A DNA stretch of 64,000 bases from Chloroflexota bacterium (GCA_028873965.1 JAPPMU010000033.1:20495-84494), one strand, 5' to 3'. Shown: positions 7,935 to 15,585, counted from the first letter of the stretch. Notes: generated by a model from the letters alone, not told the origin. Numbers and translations are program-made.

Positions 7935-7963
7935 ATTGTAGGGCGGGCGGATGGGGGCGTCAA
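7935..7963 (-). promoter_or_regulatory. Sigma-70 promoter of the trp T-box transcript
   Basis: TTGACG (7963-7958) and TACAAT (7940-7935) are separated by exactly 17 bases on the minus strand. The predicted transcription start is near 7928, about 20 bases before the first T-box stem, giving a leader of roughly 295 bases. This is the clearest consensus promoter in the window. The 120 bases between it and the next gene upstream hold nothing else recognisable. Confidence 0.85.
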
Positions 7964-8083
7964 CGGCGCGCAAAGCCGGTTCAGGATGTGATGGTCGTCG
8001 GCAACTGGGCTGGCGGCCTGCCTGGGCCGCACCGGTGACGTGTAGCGCAGCAATGGTACGCCGGCAGTTTGGAATGCGGCGTA

Positions 8084-8563
8084 TTACTCCGACGTTGCGG
8101 CGTTCAGAATAGAGATGACTCGGTTTTTATCTTCCGCGCCGAGCGTATCATCTGCCAGGACGGCAGCGATTTGTTCCCGTAGCAGCGATTCGCGTCCCTC
8201 AGCGCGTCCCTCGGCAAGACCTTGTTCGCGTCCCTCTTTTTCGCCCTTGACGCGAGCTTGTTCCGCTTCCTCTCGCCATTTCCTGCGCCTGGCCAGCGCG
8301 ATGTCGTACAGTGTCATGAGCACTCCAATTGTGAAAGGCACTGACCCGATGGCAGCCTGAGAGACGATGCTGGACACCAGCAACAGATAGGCCACCTTGT
8401 GAAACGGCAATCGGGTAAGTGCATTGGCAATAGTTTGTCCTTCCCGGATCCCAATGATGGTTTCATTGAGTATCAACGACGCTGCTAGCGAAAGCGTGAT
8501 CCAAACCCGCCAGTCATTTATTGTGGTCCGGATGAGTTGGGGCAGTTCAGTTATGCGCATCAT
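8084..8563 (-). CDS. Small membrane protein with charged coiled-coil tail
   Basis: A 159-residue protein with two or three hydrophobic segments (about residues 20-40, 55-75 and 75-95). A cytoplasmic basic/acidic helix follows (RRRKWREEAEQARVKGEKEGREQ then GLAEGRAEGRES), with two AEGR repeats. The end, VLADDTLGAEDKNRVISILNA, is a short helical domain. I recognise no named family; the architecture is membrane anchor plus coiled coil, like the shorter protein at 29145. It lies 15 bases upstream of the stop of the quinone oxidoreductase gene on the same strand and could be co-transcribed with it. M2 (8560) is an equally good start. Confidence 0.55.
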   Translation of the reverse strand: MMRITELPQLIRTTINDWRVWITLSLAASLILNETIIGIREGQTIANALTRLPFHKVAYLLLVSSIVSQAAIGSVPFTIGVLMTLYDIALARRRKWREEAEQARVKGEKEGREQGLAEGRAEGRESLLREQIAAVLADDTLGAEDKNRVISILNAATSE

Positions 8564-8578
8564 AGCATGGAGGCTGGC

Positions 8579-9547
8579 CTACGGCGTCAGCAGTATCTTC
8601 CCCGTGGTCTCCCTGCCCTCCAGCCGGCGGTGGGCCTCGGCGGCTTCGGACAGTGGGAGGTTGAGGGTGACCTTGAGTCTGATCTCGCCCGACTGGACCC
8701 AGGACAGGCATTCCTCGGCCCGTTGCAGCAGTTCGTCGCGCGTGGCCGTATAGTCGCCCAGCGTGGGGCGGGTGAGGAACAGCGAGCCGTTGCGCAGCAT
8801 CCCCGAGTCCACTGCGCCCACCGGGCCGCCGGCCTGTCCGTAGAGGGCCATGCAGCCGCGCCGTCCCAGTACCCGCAGGCCCTTCTCGAAGGTCGTCGCG
8901 CCCACGGCGTCGTAGATGATCTTGACGCCCTGGCCGTCGGTCATCCGCCGTATCTCTTCCTCGAAGTCCTGCCGAGTGTAGAGGATGACGTCGTCGGCGC
9001 CGGCGTTGCTGGCAAGGGCGGCCTTGTCGTCAGTGGACACGGTGGTGTACACGTGGAGGCCCATGCGCTTGAGCATCTGGATGAGCAGCAGGCCCATGCC
9101 GCCGGCCCCGGCGTGAACCAGGGCGCTCTGGCCGGCCCGCAGCGGCGCAATGTCGTTGACCAGGAAGTGCGCGGTCATGCACTGGAGCAGGGTGGCCGCG
9201 CCGGTCTCGAAGTCCATGTCGTCGGGTATGCGCACCAGCAGCCAGGCGGGCACGGCCTGCTGCTCGGCATAAGACCCCGTGTGCATGGCGTAGGCGACCC
9301 GGTCGCCCACGGATACCTCGGTCACGCCGTCGCCCACGGCGATCACCTCGCCCGATGCCTCCCGGCCGGGCGTCCAGGGAAACGCTGCCGGCGGGTTGGT
9401 GCCCTTCCGGCTGGAGACGTCGGTGTAGTTGACGCCGATGTTGCGGATGGCGACTACCGCTTCGCCCGGTCCGGCGGCGGGTTCGGGCATGTCCTCGTAT
9501 TTCAGTACGTCGGGTCCGCCGACTTCGTAGGCGCGTATGCCTTTCAT
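8579..9547 (-). CDS. Zinc-free MDR-family quinone oxidoreductase (NADPH-dependent)
   Basis: A 322-residue medium-chain dehydrogenase/reductase. The GroES-like N-terminal half contains NYTDVSSRKG and PGREASGEVIAVGDGV. The Rossmann part has the nucleotide loop HAGAGGMGLLLIQMLKRMG (about residues 145-165) and a C-terminal LEGRETTGKILLTP, as in the Qor/zeta-crystallin group. Cysteine ligands for structural or catalytic zinc are absent, which fits the quinone reductase subgroup. ATG 9547 has GGAGG upstream. It follows the MmgE/PrpD gene by 5 bases, so the two form an operon, perhaps for reduction and hydration steps on an unsaturated acid. The substrate is unknown. Confidence 0.88.
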   Translation of the reverse strand: MKGIRAYEVGGPDVLKYEDMPEPAAGPGEAVVAIRNIGVNYTDVSSRKGTNPPAAFPWTPGREASGEVIAVGDGVTEVSVGDRVAYAMHTGSYAEQQAVPAWLLVRIPDDMDFETGAATLLQCMTAHFLVNDIAPLRAGQSALVHAGAGGMGLLLIQMLKRMGLHVYTTVSTDDKAALASNAGADDVILYTRQDFEEEIRRMTDGQGVKIIYDAVGATTFEKGLRVLGRRGCMALYGQAGGPVGAVDSGMLRNGSLFLTRPTLGDYTATRDELLQRAEECLSWVQSGEIRLKVTLNLPLSEAAEAHRRLEGRETTGKILLTP

Positions 9548-9552
9548 GGTCT

Positions 9553-10857
9553 TTAACCTCCAAGTACGGATGCCATTCCGGTCACGTTTTCGATTTCCAG
9601 GATGCCGCGGAAACTGCTGACCGCTTCGTCAATGTGGTCGGCCGGCAGGATGTAGCGGGTGCAATAGAGGAACTTCGCGTCCAGTTCTTCAGGGTCCAGG
9701 GGCATGGCCGGCGAGCCCCGGGGGTGGTCGATACGATGGCGCAGGGTGCGTCCGTCATTGAGGGTTATCGCCACCTCGGCCGGGTCGAGCGCCAGCGGAG
9801 ATGCCGACAGGGTGGCTTCGACGGATACGCGCTCCATCATGTCGCGCACGCCCTCGTCCCGAACTGCCGGCTCGGAAAAGAAATTTATCAGCGGCGCCCC
9901 GTGGCACAGGGTCGCGGCGGCAATGAACCCGATTGAACGTCGGGCCTGCCAACCGTCGGCAGGAAGGACGTGCGGCAGTTGTTCGGTGGCGCCGGCGGTC
10001 ACTCCGATGTGTACGGCAGAGACGTCGGACGGCTCAAATCGGTGCAGTTGGGCAAGGCCGAGAATAGCGTCAATCACGCTGTGGCTCGCCGGATGGCAGG
10101 GATACGGACGGATGGTGACCCCCGGATCCTCAAGACGCCAGCGTACACCGAGATCGGCGAAATCCGCCGTTCCTACGGTCGCGCTGGCGGACTTTCCATC
10201 AATTCCCGCCTCGGCGCTCAGGGCGGCCATCACTCCCTGCATGGCGGCTCTGCCTTCCGACATGGCGGCCGCACCGGCGGAACCGTACTCCATGCCACCG
10301 CTCGCTGCATCAACCGCCAAACCGATTGCGCTGGCCAGGCCGTCAGCATCCAACCCGAGCAGCATGGACGATGCCACCGCTGCCCCCACCGCGCCGGCGG
10401 AGGCTCCCTGCAACCCGGCGGCGCTGAGGCGGGCCGCCACCTCGCATCCCGCGGCGAAGGCCGTAAGCACGTCCGGCCCTGAATACCCGTGCATCTCGCC
10501 CAGAGCCATCACGGGTGGAAACACGGCCGCCGTGACGTGCGCTCTGGAATCCACAGTGTTGTCGTCGTAGTCCAGCAGCCGCACCAGCGTTCCGTTCACC
10601 AGCGACGCATACACCGGCGAGGTGCGCATCCCCATGCCGATGATGGTGCTGCGGCCGTTGCCGCCCATCTCACGAACGACGCGGGCCAGGGCGACTCCAT
10701 CGGGATGCGCCGCGCCGGCGAGAGCGGCGCCGGCGGCGTTGAGCATCATCTCCCGGCACAGCTCGGCCACGGGAGGCGGCACGGTAATGTCCGATTGGGC
10801 TATGCCGGTGGCGAACTCGGCGATCCGTTGTATGGGTTCAGGTTCTGTACGATTCAT
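9553..10857 (-). CDS. MmgE/PrpD-family protein
   Basis: A 434-residue MmgE/PrpD protein. The family includes 2-methylcitrate dehydratase and cis-aconitate decarboxylase. The all-helical N-terminal domain contains VNGTLVRLLDYDD (the conserved catalytic-loop Asp cluster) and HVTAAVFPPVMALGE. The middle holds GLDADGLASAIGLAVDAASGG and the PYPCHPASHSVIDAIL motif. The C-terminal part carries LNDGRTLRHRIDHPRGSPAMPL, a signature near the substrate site. Without prpBC neighbours, methylcitrate dehydratase activity is not supported. A second family member is at 49977-51320. ATG 10857 is the first codon after a possible promoter (TTGCGC, 17 bases, TATCCT). Confidence 0.85.
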   Translation of the reverse strand: MNRTEPEPIQRIAEFATGIAQSDITVPPPVAELCREMMLNAAGAALAGAAHPDGVALARVVREMGGNGRSTIIGMGMRTSPVYASLVNGTLVRLLDYDDNTVDSRAHVTAAVFPPVMALGEMHGYSGPDVLTAFAAGCEVAARLSAAGLQGASAGAVGAAVASSMLLGLDADGLASAIGLAVDAASGGMEYGSAGAAAMSEGRAAMQGVMAALSAEAGIDGKSASATVGTADFADLGVRWRLEDPGVTIRPYPCHPASHSVIDAILGLAQLHRFEPSDVSAVHIGVTAGATEQLPHVLPADGWQARRSIGFIAAATLCHGAPLINFFSEPAVRDEGVRDMMERVSVEATLSASPLALDPAEVAITLNDGRTLRHRIDHPRGSPAMPLDPEELDAKFLYCTRYILPADHIDEAVSSFRGILEIENVTGMASVLGG

Positions 10858-10919
10858 GGCAGGGCAAGGATACCGACGGCCGGCGCGCGGCGCAACGGAG
10901 GGGCACAGAGGTCGCGGTG

Positions 10920-10925
10920 TATAAT
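10920..10925 (+). promoter_or_regulatory. -10 box giving a leaderless hicA transcript
   Basis: TATAAT ends 6 bases before the GTG start codon at 10932, so the expected transcription start coincides with the start codon. No Shine-Dalgarno can fit. A -35 element is not evident. Confidence 0.5.
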
Positions 10926-10931
10926 GCCGGC

Positions 10932-11123
10932 GTGGACAGCAGGACGGTGATACGGCGATTGCGCCAGGACGGCTGGTATGTTCATCACATCACCGGATCG
11001 CATCACCAGATGAAGCACCCAACCAAGCGCGGAACTACATCAGTGCCTCACCCGCGAAAATATCTCAAGGTTGGAACAATACGGAGCATCGAGCGGCAAT
11101 CCGGCGTCAGACTACGGCCGTGA
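10932..11123 (+). CDS. hicA: HicA-family mRNA interferase toxin
   Basis: A 63-residue HicA toxin, a small double-stranded-RNA-binding-fold ribonuclease that cleaves mRNA during translation. Family landmarks are DSRTVIRRLRQDGWYVHH, the GSHHQMKHP motif with the catalytic His, TSVPHP, and the GTIRSIERQSGV C terminus. The start is taken at GTG 10932, which matches the usual family N terminus; an in-frame GTG at 10917 lies on the -10 box. The antitoxin gene follows after 12 bases. All conserved positions appear intact, so the toxin could be active. Confidence 0.88.
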   Translation: MDSRTVIRRLRQDGWYVHHITGSHHQMKHPTKRGTTSVPHPRKYLKVGTIRSIERQSGVRLRP

Positions 11124-11135
11124 AGGAAACCTGAC

Positions 11136-11930
11136 ATGGAACGAACGTACATTGCGTTGGTTGAAAAAGACCCGGGTAGTGACTACGGCGTTTGGTTCAC
11201 GGACCTTCCCGGCTGCATCACGGCCGGAAGCACCTTTGAGGAAGCGTGCGAAATGGCGCGGGAGGTGCTGATGCTGCATTTGGAAGGCATGTCGGAAGGC
11301 GACGAAGAAATCCCGCTACCCAGTTGCGCTAATGACGTACTGGCGCATCCTGACGCCGCTGACGCCATCGCCCTGATCGTGGTTGAAGCCTTGCCGGAAC
11401 GCACTCCGGAAGAAGCGCAGGCGGAGCTTGAAGCGTTCCTGGCCTCGGACGAGTACCAGGAGATCTACGGTACTCCGCTAACAGAAGAGGAATTGGATAA
11501 TTTGTACGAGCCTCTGGAGGAGCCGTCCCAGTCCGCAATCTCGCTCAAACCTGTACCCGACACCAGCGCCGGACGGACTTATGCCGCACTGGTGATTCAA
11601 AACCCCGATGATGGTTTTGTCGTCAGTTTCCCGGACCTTGCCGGTTGTACCGCCTCCGGAAGCACCCTTGAGGAAACATGCGAGGTGGCACGGGGAGCCC
11701 TGGCGCTGCATTTGGAAGGGTTGGCTGTGCGTGGCGAGTTTGTTATCGCGCCGAGCCCCGCAAACGCGGTATGGGAGCATCCCGATGCCGCCGACGCCGT
11801 AGCCTTGATTGTGGTTGAGGCTTTGCCGGAACGATCGGAAGAAGCACAGGCGGCACTGACGACGTTCAAGTCTGTTGCGGAATACGCCAATTCGTATAGC
11901 GGCAACGGCGCAATCGCGGAGACTGTCTGA
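11136..11930 (+). CDS. hicB: HicB-family antitoxin with two tandem HicB domains
   Basis: A 264-residue protein built from two HicB-type (degenerate RNase H fold) domains at about residues 1-90 and 143-235. Each has the same order: RTYIALVEKD or RTYAALVIQN, then FTDLPGCITAGSTFEEA or FPDLAGCTASGSTLEET, then a helix ending LHLEG, then HPDAADA-ALIVVEALPER. A typical HicB has one such domain, often followed by a DNA-binding domain, and none is visible here. The DNA of the two halves is also clearly alike (the stretch around 11208-11285 and 11628-11710), so this is a gene-internal duplication. It lies 12 bases after hicA and should neutralise it. Confidence 0.85.
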   Translation: MERTYIALVEKDPGSDYGVWFTDLPGCITAGSTFEEACEMAREVLMLHLEGMSEGDEEIPLPSCANDVLAHPDAADAIALIVVEALPERTPEEAQAELEAFLASDEYQEIYGTPLTEEELDNLYEPLEEPSQSAISLKPVPDTSAGRTYAALVIQNPDDGFVVSFPDLAGCTASGSTLEETCEVARGALALHLEGLAVRGEFVIAPSPANAVWEHPDAADAVALIVVEALPERSEEAQAALTTFKSVAEYANSYSGNGAIAETV

Positions 11931-12009
11931 GTTTTGATGGAAGTTGTCGTACTATACTGAACGGTGGAACATACCGGCAGGTGAATAACTCCAAAGGAAG
12001 GTTTTGCAT

Positions 12010-12639
12010 ATGGATACCAACACTATCGCTATTGTGGTTGCCATAGTCGGGGTGGGCGTGGCTCTGTCGGGGATAGGGATCACCGTGCTGATAATCCTGC
12101 TTCGAGGATTCTTCCGTCTGGGCCAATTGTTCCAGCGCATCGACGCCCAGGACGAAAACATCCTGCAGGCGCGCGACGACATCCAGCAGTTACGCACGGA
12201 AACGCAGGACGACATCCAGCAGTCGCGTACTGAAACGCGAGGCGATATCCGGCAGGTGCGCGACGACGTCCAGCAGTTACGCACGGAAACGCGGGACGGC
12301 ATCCAGCAGTTACGCACGGAAACGCAGGACGACATCCAGCAGTTACGCACGGAAACGCGAGGCGAGATCCGGCAGGTGCGCGACGACGTCCAGCAGTTAC
12401 GCACGGAAACGCGGGACGGCTTCCAGCAGTTACGCACGGAAATGCGGGACAGCACCCAGCAGTTACGCACGGAAATGCGGGACGGCTTCCAGCAGTCACG
12501 CACGGAAACGCGAGACGACATCCAGCAGTTAACCGCCGCAATACGTCAAACTAACGAAATGGTGATAGCTCTTGCCAACCACCGCCACGACCAGGATGGC
12601 AATATCATTTTCATCTTGCCGGTTCAACCTGGGGGATGA
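12010..12639 (+). CDS. Membrane-anchored hendecad coiled-coil protein
   Basis: A 209-residue protein with an N-terminal membrane helix (residues 5-33) and then a long highly charged helix. Residues 55-174 consist of 11-residue units of the form RDDIQQLRTET, with one 7-residue unit GDIRQV inserted twice. An 11-residue (hendecad) period predicts a right-handed or straight coiled coil. A 40-residue block is itself duplicated (77-116 and 117-156). The end is NIIFILPVQPGG. ATG 12010 follows AAGGAAGG by 8 bases. Function unknown; a membrane-tethered rod or spacer is likely. It sits between hicAB and a possible hicA remnant. Confidence 0.7.
   Translation: MDTNTIAIVVAIVGVGVALSGIGITVLIILLRGFFRLGQLFQRIDAQDENILQARDDIQQLRTETQDDIQQSRTETRGDIRQVRDDVQQLRTETRDGIQQLRTETQDDIQQLRTETRGEIRQVRDDVQQLRTETRDGFQQLRTEMRDSTQQLRTEMRDGFQQSRTETRDDIQQLTAAIRQTNEMVIALANHRHDQDGNIIFILPVQPGG
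12172..12531 (+). repeat. 33-bp coding tandem repeats within a 120-bp duplication
   Basis: Units of 33 bases (CGGGACGGCATCCAGCAGTT plus ACGCACGGAAACG) repeat about ten times in frame. A 120-base block is duplicated at 12238-12357 and 12358-12477 with few differences. Near-identity at the DNA level points to recent slippage or recombination, so copy number is likely to vary between strains. Confidence 0.9.
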
Positions 12640-12690
12640 AGCACCGGGTCACTGGCGTCGAAACAATACGAGGGAATCTGTCTGGAGCCG

Positions 12691-12771
12691 GAGGTTGACC
12701 ACTCTGACGTAGATATTCCGTCAGGAACGTTGCGAAGCGTCGAAAGACAAACTGGCGCCCAATTGCGGCAG
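12691..12771 (+). pseudogene. Possible hicA C-terminal remnant
   Basis: Translation in the frame of the preceding gene, after its stop, gives DIPSGTLRSVERQTGAQLRQ. This matches the C terminus of HicA toxins (compare GTIRSIERQSGVRLRP in the hicA at 10932). The N-terminal half with the catalytic GSHH motif is missing, so if it is a relic it is dead. The rest of the 197-base gap (12640-12836) holds nothing else I recognise. Confidence 0.45.
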
Positions 12772-12836
12772 ATGACTGCCCGTTACGGTGATCGCAACGG
12801 CCACCACGTTTTACTGAATCCAGGAAGGGTGAGATT

Positions 12837-14087
12837 ATGGCAGTGAACTCGAACGGTTCCAACTCGGTGGAAGAGCGACAGTACGACGTGGCCATCGTGG
12901 GCGGCGGCATCATCGGGCTGTCCACGGCCATGCAGTTGCTGGAACGCTCGCCGAACCTGAACGTCGCGGTGATCGAGAAAGAGGAGCAGTTGGCCCAGCA
13001 CCAGACGGGCCACAACAGCGGCGTCATCCACTCCGGCATCTACTACCGGCCCGGCTCGTGGAAGTCGCGGTTCTGCGTGGGCGGAAAGGACCGGCTGATT
13101 CGATTCTGCGACGAGAACGAGATCGAGTACGATCCGTGCGGCAAGGTGATCGTCGCCACCCACGAGAGCGAGTTGGGCCGCCTGGACGACCTGTACGAGC
13201 GGGGCGTCGCCAACGGCGTTCCCGACCTCGAGATGGTGGGGCCAGATCGGTTGAAGGAGATCGAGCCTCACACCTTCGGCGTCCGGGCGCTGTGGGCTCC
13301 GCACACCGGCATCGTTGATTACGTGCGGGTGGCCAACGCCTATGCCGGCAAGTTCCAGTCGGCGGGGGGCGACATCTTCACCGGCGCGGCGGTGATCCGG
13401 TCCCGGCAAACCGGCTCCGGCACCGCCCTGGAAACGCAGCGCGGCGCCGTCCAGGCGCGACACGTCATCAACTGCGGCGGCCTGTACGCGGACAAACTGG
13501 CGAGAATGATGGGCGAGGAGACCGACGTGCGCATCATCCCCTTCCGTGGGGAGTACTACAAGCTGACCCCGGCCAGCGAAGACCTGGTGAAGGGCTTGAT
13601 CTACCCCGTGCCCGACCCGCGGTTCCCGTTCCTGGGCGTGCACTACACGCGGAACATCCACGGCTACGTTGAGGCCGGTCCCAACGCCGTGCTGGCGTGG
13701 GCGCGGGAGGGCTACCGCAAGAGCAACATCAGCGTTGGAGAGACGGCCGGCGCGCTGACCTTCCCCGGGTTCTGGAAGATGACCGCGAAGCACTGGAAGA
13801 CGGGGATGCAGGAAATGCACCGGTCCTACAGCAAGTCGGTATTCGTCAACGACCTCAAGAAGCTGATCCCCGAGATCCGCGCCGAGCACCTGGAACCGGG
13901 AGGCAGCGGCGTGCGCGCGCAGGCCGTGTCCACGTCCGGCGCGATCCTGGACGACTTCCACATCCTGCGGGGCCAGCGGGCGTTGCACGTGCTGAACGCC
14001 CCGTCGCCGGGCGCAACCTCGTCGCTGGCCATCGGCGAATACCTGACGGACATGGCGGTTGACGACTTCGGCCTGGCAACAGCCTGA
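12837..14087 (+). CDS. lhgO: L-2-hydroxyglutarate oxidase/dehydrogenase
   Basis: A 416-residue FAD enzyme of the DAO superfamily. Known LhgO oxidises L-2-hydroxyglutarate to 2-oxoglutarate and passes electrons to the membrane quinone pool. The dinucleotide-binding motif VAIVGGGIIGLSTAMQLLE is at about residues 16-34. HQTGHNSGVIHSGIYYRPGS is the strong LhgO signature. Later motifs are HVINCGGLYADKLARM, PFRGEYYKL and the C-terminal GAISTS-like segment followed by NAPSPGATSSLAIGEYL. A good ribosome site (AGGAAGGG) precedes ATG 12837. The MFS gene 76 bases downstream may import a hydroxyacid substrate, which is inference from position. Confidence 0.92.
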   Translation: MAVNSNGSNSVEERQYDVAIVGGGIIGLSTAMQLLERSPNLNVAVIEKEEQLAQHQTGHNSGVIHSGIYYRPGSWKSRFCVGGKDRLIRFCDENEIEYDPCGKVIVATHESELGRLDDLYERGVANGVPDLEMVGPDRLKEIEPHTFGVRALWAPHTGIVDYVRVANAYAGKFQSAGGDIFTGAAVIRSRQTGSGTALETQRGAVQARHVINCGGLYADKLARMMGEETDVRIIPFRGEYYKLTPASEDLVKGLIYPVPDPRFPFLGVHYTRNIHGYVEAGPNAVLAWAREGYRKSNISVGETAGALTFPGFWKMTAKHWKTGMQEMHRSYSKSVFVNDLKKLIPEIRAEHLEPGGSGVRAQAVSTSGAILDDFHILRGQRALHVLNAPSPGATSSLAIGEYLTDMAVDDFGLATA

Positions 14088-14143
14088 ACGCATTGCCGAC
14101 GGATCCCGGGGCAGCCGGCGGCGGACACTTCCACCATGACCAG

Positions 14144-14183
14144 ATGAGCACCGTCGCCACCGAATGAGCACCGTCGCCACCGA
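14144..14183 (+). repeat. Perfect 20-bp tandem duplication across a start codon
   Basis: ATGAGCACCGTCGCCACCGA occurs twice head to tail (14144-14163, 14164-14183). Because 20 is not a multiple of three, the first copy encodes a 7-codon ORF, MSTVATE, whose TGA overlaps the ATG of the real MFS gene (ATGA). The duplication therefore created a translationally coupled upstream mini-ORF. Confidence 0.9.
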
Positions 14184-15432
14184 AAATTCGCCCCAGGAGT
14201 TCCCATCCTATCGCTGGGTGGTCATGGGCATCTGGCTCACCGCCAGCGTGGCCGGTTTCATGATCATGTCCACCATCGGCATCCTGCTGCCGGCAATCAG
14301 CGCCGAGCTCGGGCTGTCGCCTTTCCAGCAGGGCATGCTGGGTTCCTCCGCATATTGGGGAAACCTGGTGCTGGCCATTCCCATCGGTTGGTGGGCTTCA
14401 CGGTTCTCACCGAAGATACTCACCTCCGTCACCCTGGCGCTGGGAACCCTGTTTCTCCTCGCCCAGTCCTTCTCTCCGGGCTTTGTCGTGCTGCTGATGG
14501 CCCGAGTGGCCTTCGGCGTGAGCGTGATTACCCGGCAACCGGCGCGGGCGCTGTTGACCCAGCAATGGTTCCCGCAGCGGCAGGTGGTGCTGGTGAACAG
14601 CATCTCCAACGCAATGTTCGGCCTGGTGGTGGGTGGCGGAGTAGCGGGTTCGCCGTTTATTCTCGCCGCCCTGGCTGACGACTGGCGGGCAACCCTCCTC
14701 TGGTTCGTCGGTCTTTTCGGCGTGTTGACAGTACTCTGGCTGGTATTCGGGCGGGAGAGGGTCACCGCCGAATACCGGCAACGCCTGGGCTCCCAGGACG
14801 TGAACGTGCTCAAGGGCGCGCTGCGCTACCGCGACCTGTGGATCGGCGGCCTCGGGTTCGTCGGAGCCACCATGTCGTGGTCTGCATTCCTCAGCTTCTA
14901 TCCCACCCTGATGCTGGACACCTACCAGATGTCCCTGATCTGGTCCGGAGGCATATTGGCGGTGGGCATCTTCGTGGGCGGCGTGTGTGGACTGGGTTTC
15001 GGTTGGCTGGTCATGGTCTCGGATCAAGGACGGACCGTCTTGCTGGGAACCGGCGCAGTCATGGCCGTCACCTTTGCGGCCATGACCATTACAGGGTCGC
15101 TCCCGGCGTTGTTGGCGCTCACCATCGTCAATGGGATTGCCTGGGGCTTTTGGCCCGTTCTCTATTCGGTGCCCTTCAACCTGCCCGGAATACGCCCGCG
15201 TGAGATTGCCGTGAGCCTGGCCTTCATCCAGATGAGCAGTTCTGCGGGCATCGCACTGGGTCCGCTGATCGCCGGCATTATCCAGGAGATGACCGGAGAC
15301 TTGAGGCTGTCGTTGATCGTGGTGAGCTTCGCGTCTTTGTCGTTGTGCGGCGCCGGTCTGATCATGAAACACGGCCTCTCCAGCCGGGCGGCGGCCGTGC
15401 CGGAGCCGGCTCCGTCCGCCACTGGCGATTGA
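14164..15432 (+). CDS. MFS transporter
   Basis: A 422-residue major facilitator superfamily carrier with 12 predicted membrane helices. The first half has the loop 2-3 signature region (IPIGWWASRFSPK) and RVAFGVSVITRQPARALLTQQWFP, typical of the nitrate/nitrite- and oxalate-formate-like branches. A charged central loop (RERVTAEYRQRLGSQD) separates the halves, and the C terminus is cytoplasmic and Pro/Ala-rich. It lies downstream of lhgO on the same strand, so an organic-acid substrate is plausible but unproven. The start codon is the second copy of a tandem 20-bp duplication. Confidence 0.85.
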   Translation: MSTVATENSPQEFPSYRWVVMGIWLTASVAGFMIMSTIGILLPAISAELGLSPFQQGMLGSSAYWGNLVLAIPIGWWASRFSPKILTSVTLALGTLFLLAQSFSPGFVVLLMARVAFGVSVITRQPARALLTQQWFPQRQVVLVNSISNAMFGLVVGGGVAGSPFILAALADDWRATLLWFVGLFGVLTVLWLVFGRERVTAEYRQRLGSQDVNVLKGALRYRDLWIGGLGFVGATMSWSAFLSFYPTLMLDTYQMSLIWSGGILAVGIFVGGVCGLGFGWLVMVSDQGRTVLLGTGAVMAVTFAAMTITGSLPALLALTIVNGIAWGFWPVLYSVPFNLPGIRPREIAVSLAFIQMSSSAGIALGPLIAGIIQEMTGDLRLSLIVVSFASLSLCGAGLIMKHGLSSRAAAVPEPAPSATGD

Positions 15433-15458
15433 CCATCACGCGTACCCATTCTGTCTTT

Positions 15459-15585
15459 TACATCGATGCACAGGATGAACAGGATTTGATTGATTATTGT
15501 CAGCGTCCCGGCATCCGGGACGCTGCTGCGAGCGGAACGCCGCGACGGTATCGCGGGCATCTTGTTCATCCTGTGCATCAATGTA
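15459..15585. repeat. 127-bp palindromic element (family E) with nested hairpin
   Basis: The arms TACATCGATGCACAGGATGA (15459 on) and its complement ending at 15585 match over 27 bases with two mismatches. In the centre, CAGCGTCCCGG (15501-15511) and CCGGGACGCTG (15515-15525) form a perfect 11-bp hairpin. It resembles a MITE or REP, and no ORF lies inside. A degraded similar sequence (CATCCTGTTCATCCCGTTTA) occurs near 47505. Confidence 0.75.

Noticed and set aside
9553..10857. 2-methylcitrate dehydratase (prpD)
   Set aside because: No methylcitrate cycle genes are adjacent and the family is functionally diverse, so only the family name is used.
12172..12531. Regular 33-bp repeats looking like a CRISPR array
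   Set aside because: The repeats are contiguous without unique spacers, keep one reading frame and encode 11-residue coiled-coil units; no cas genes are nearby.
12783..14180. 465-residue ORF antisense to lhgO
   Set aside because: Shadow frame, no ribosome site and no family match.
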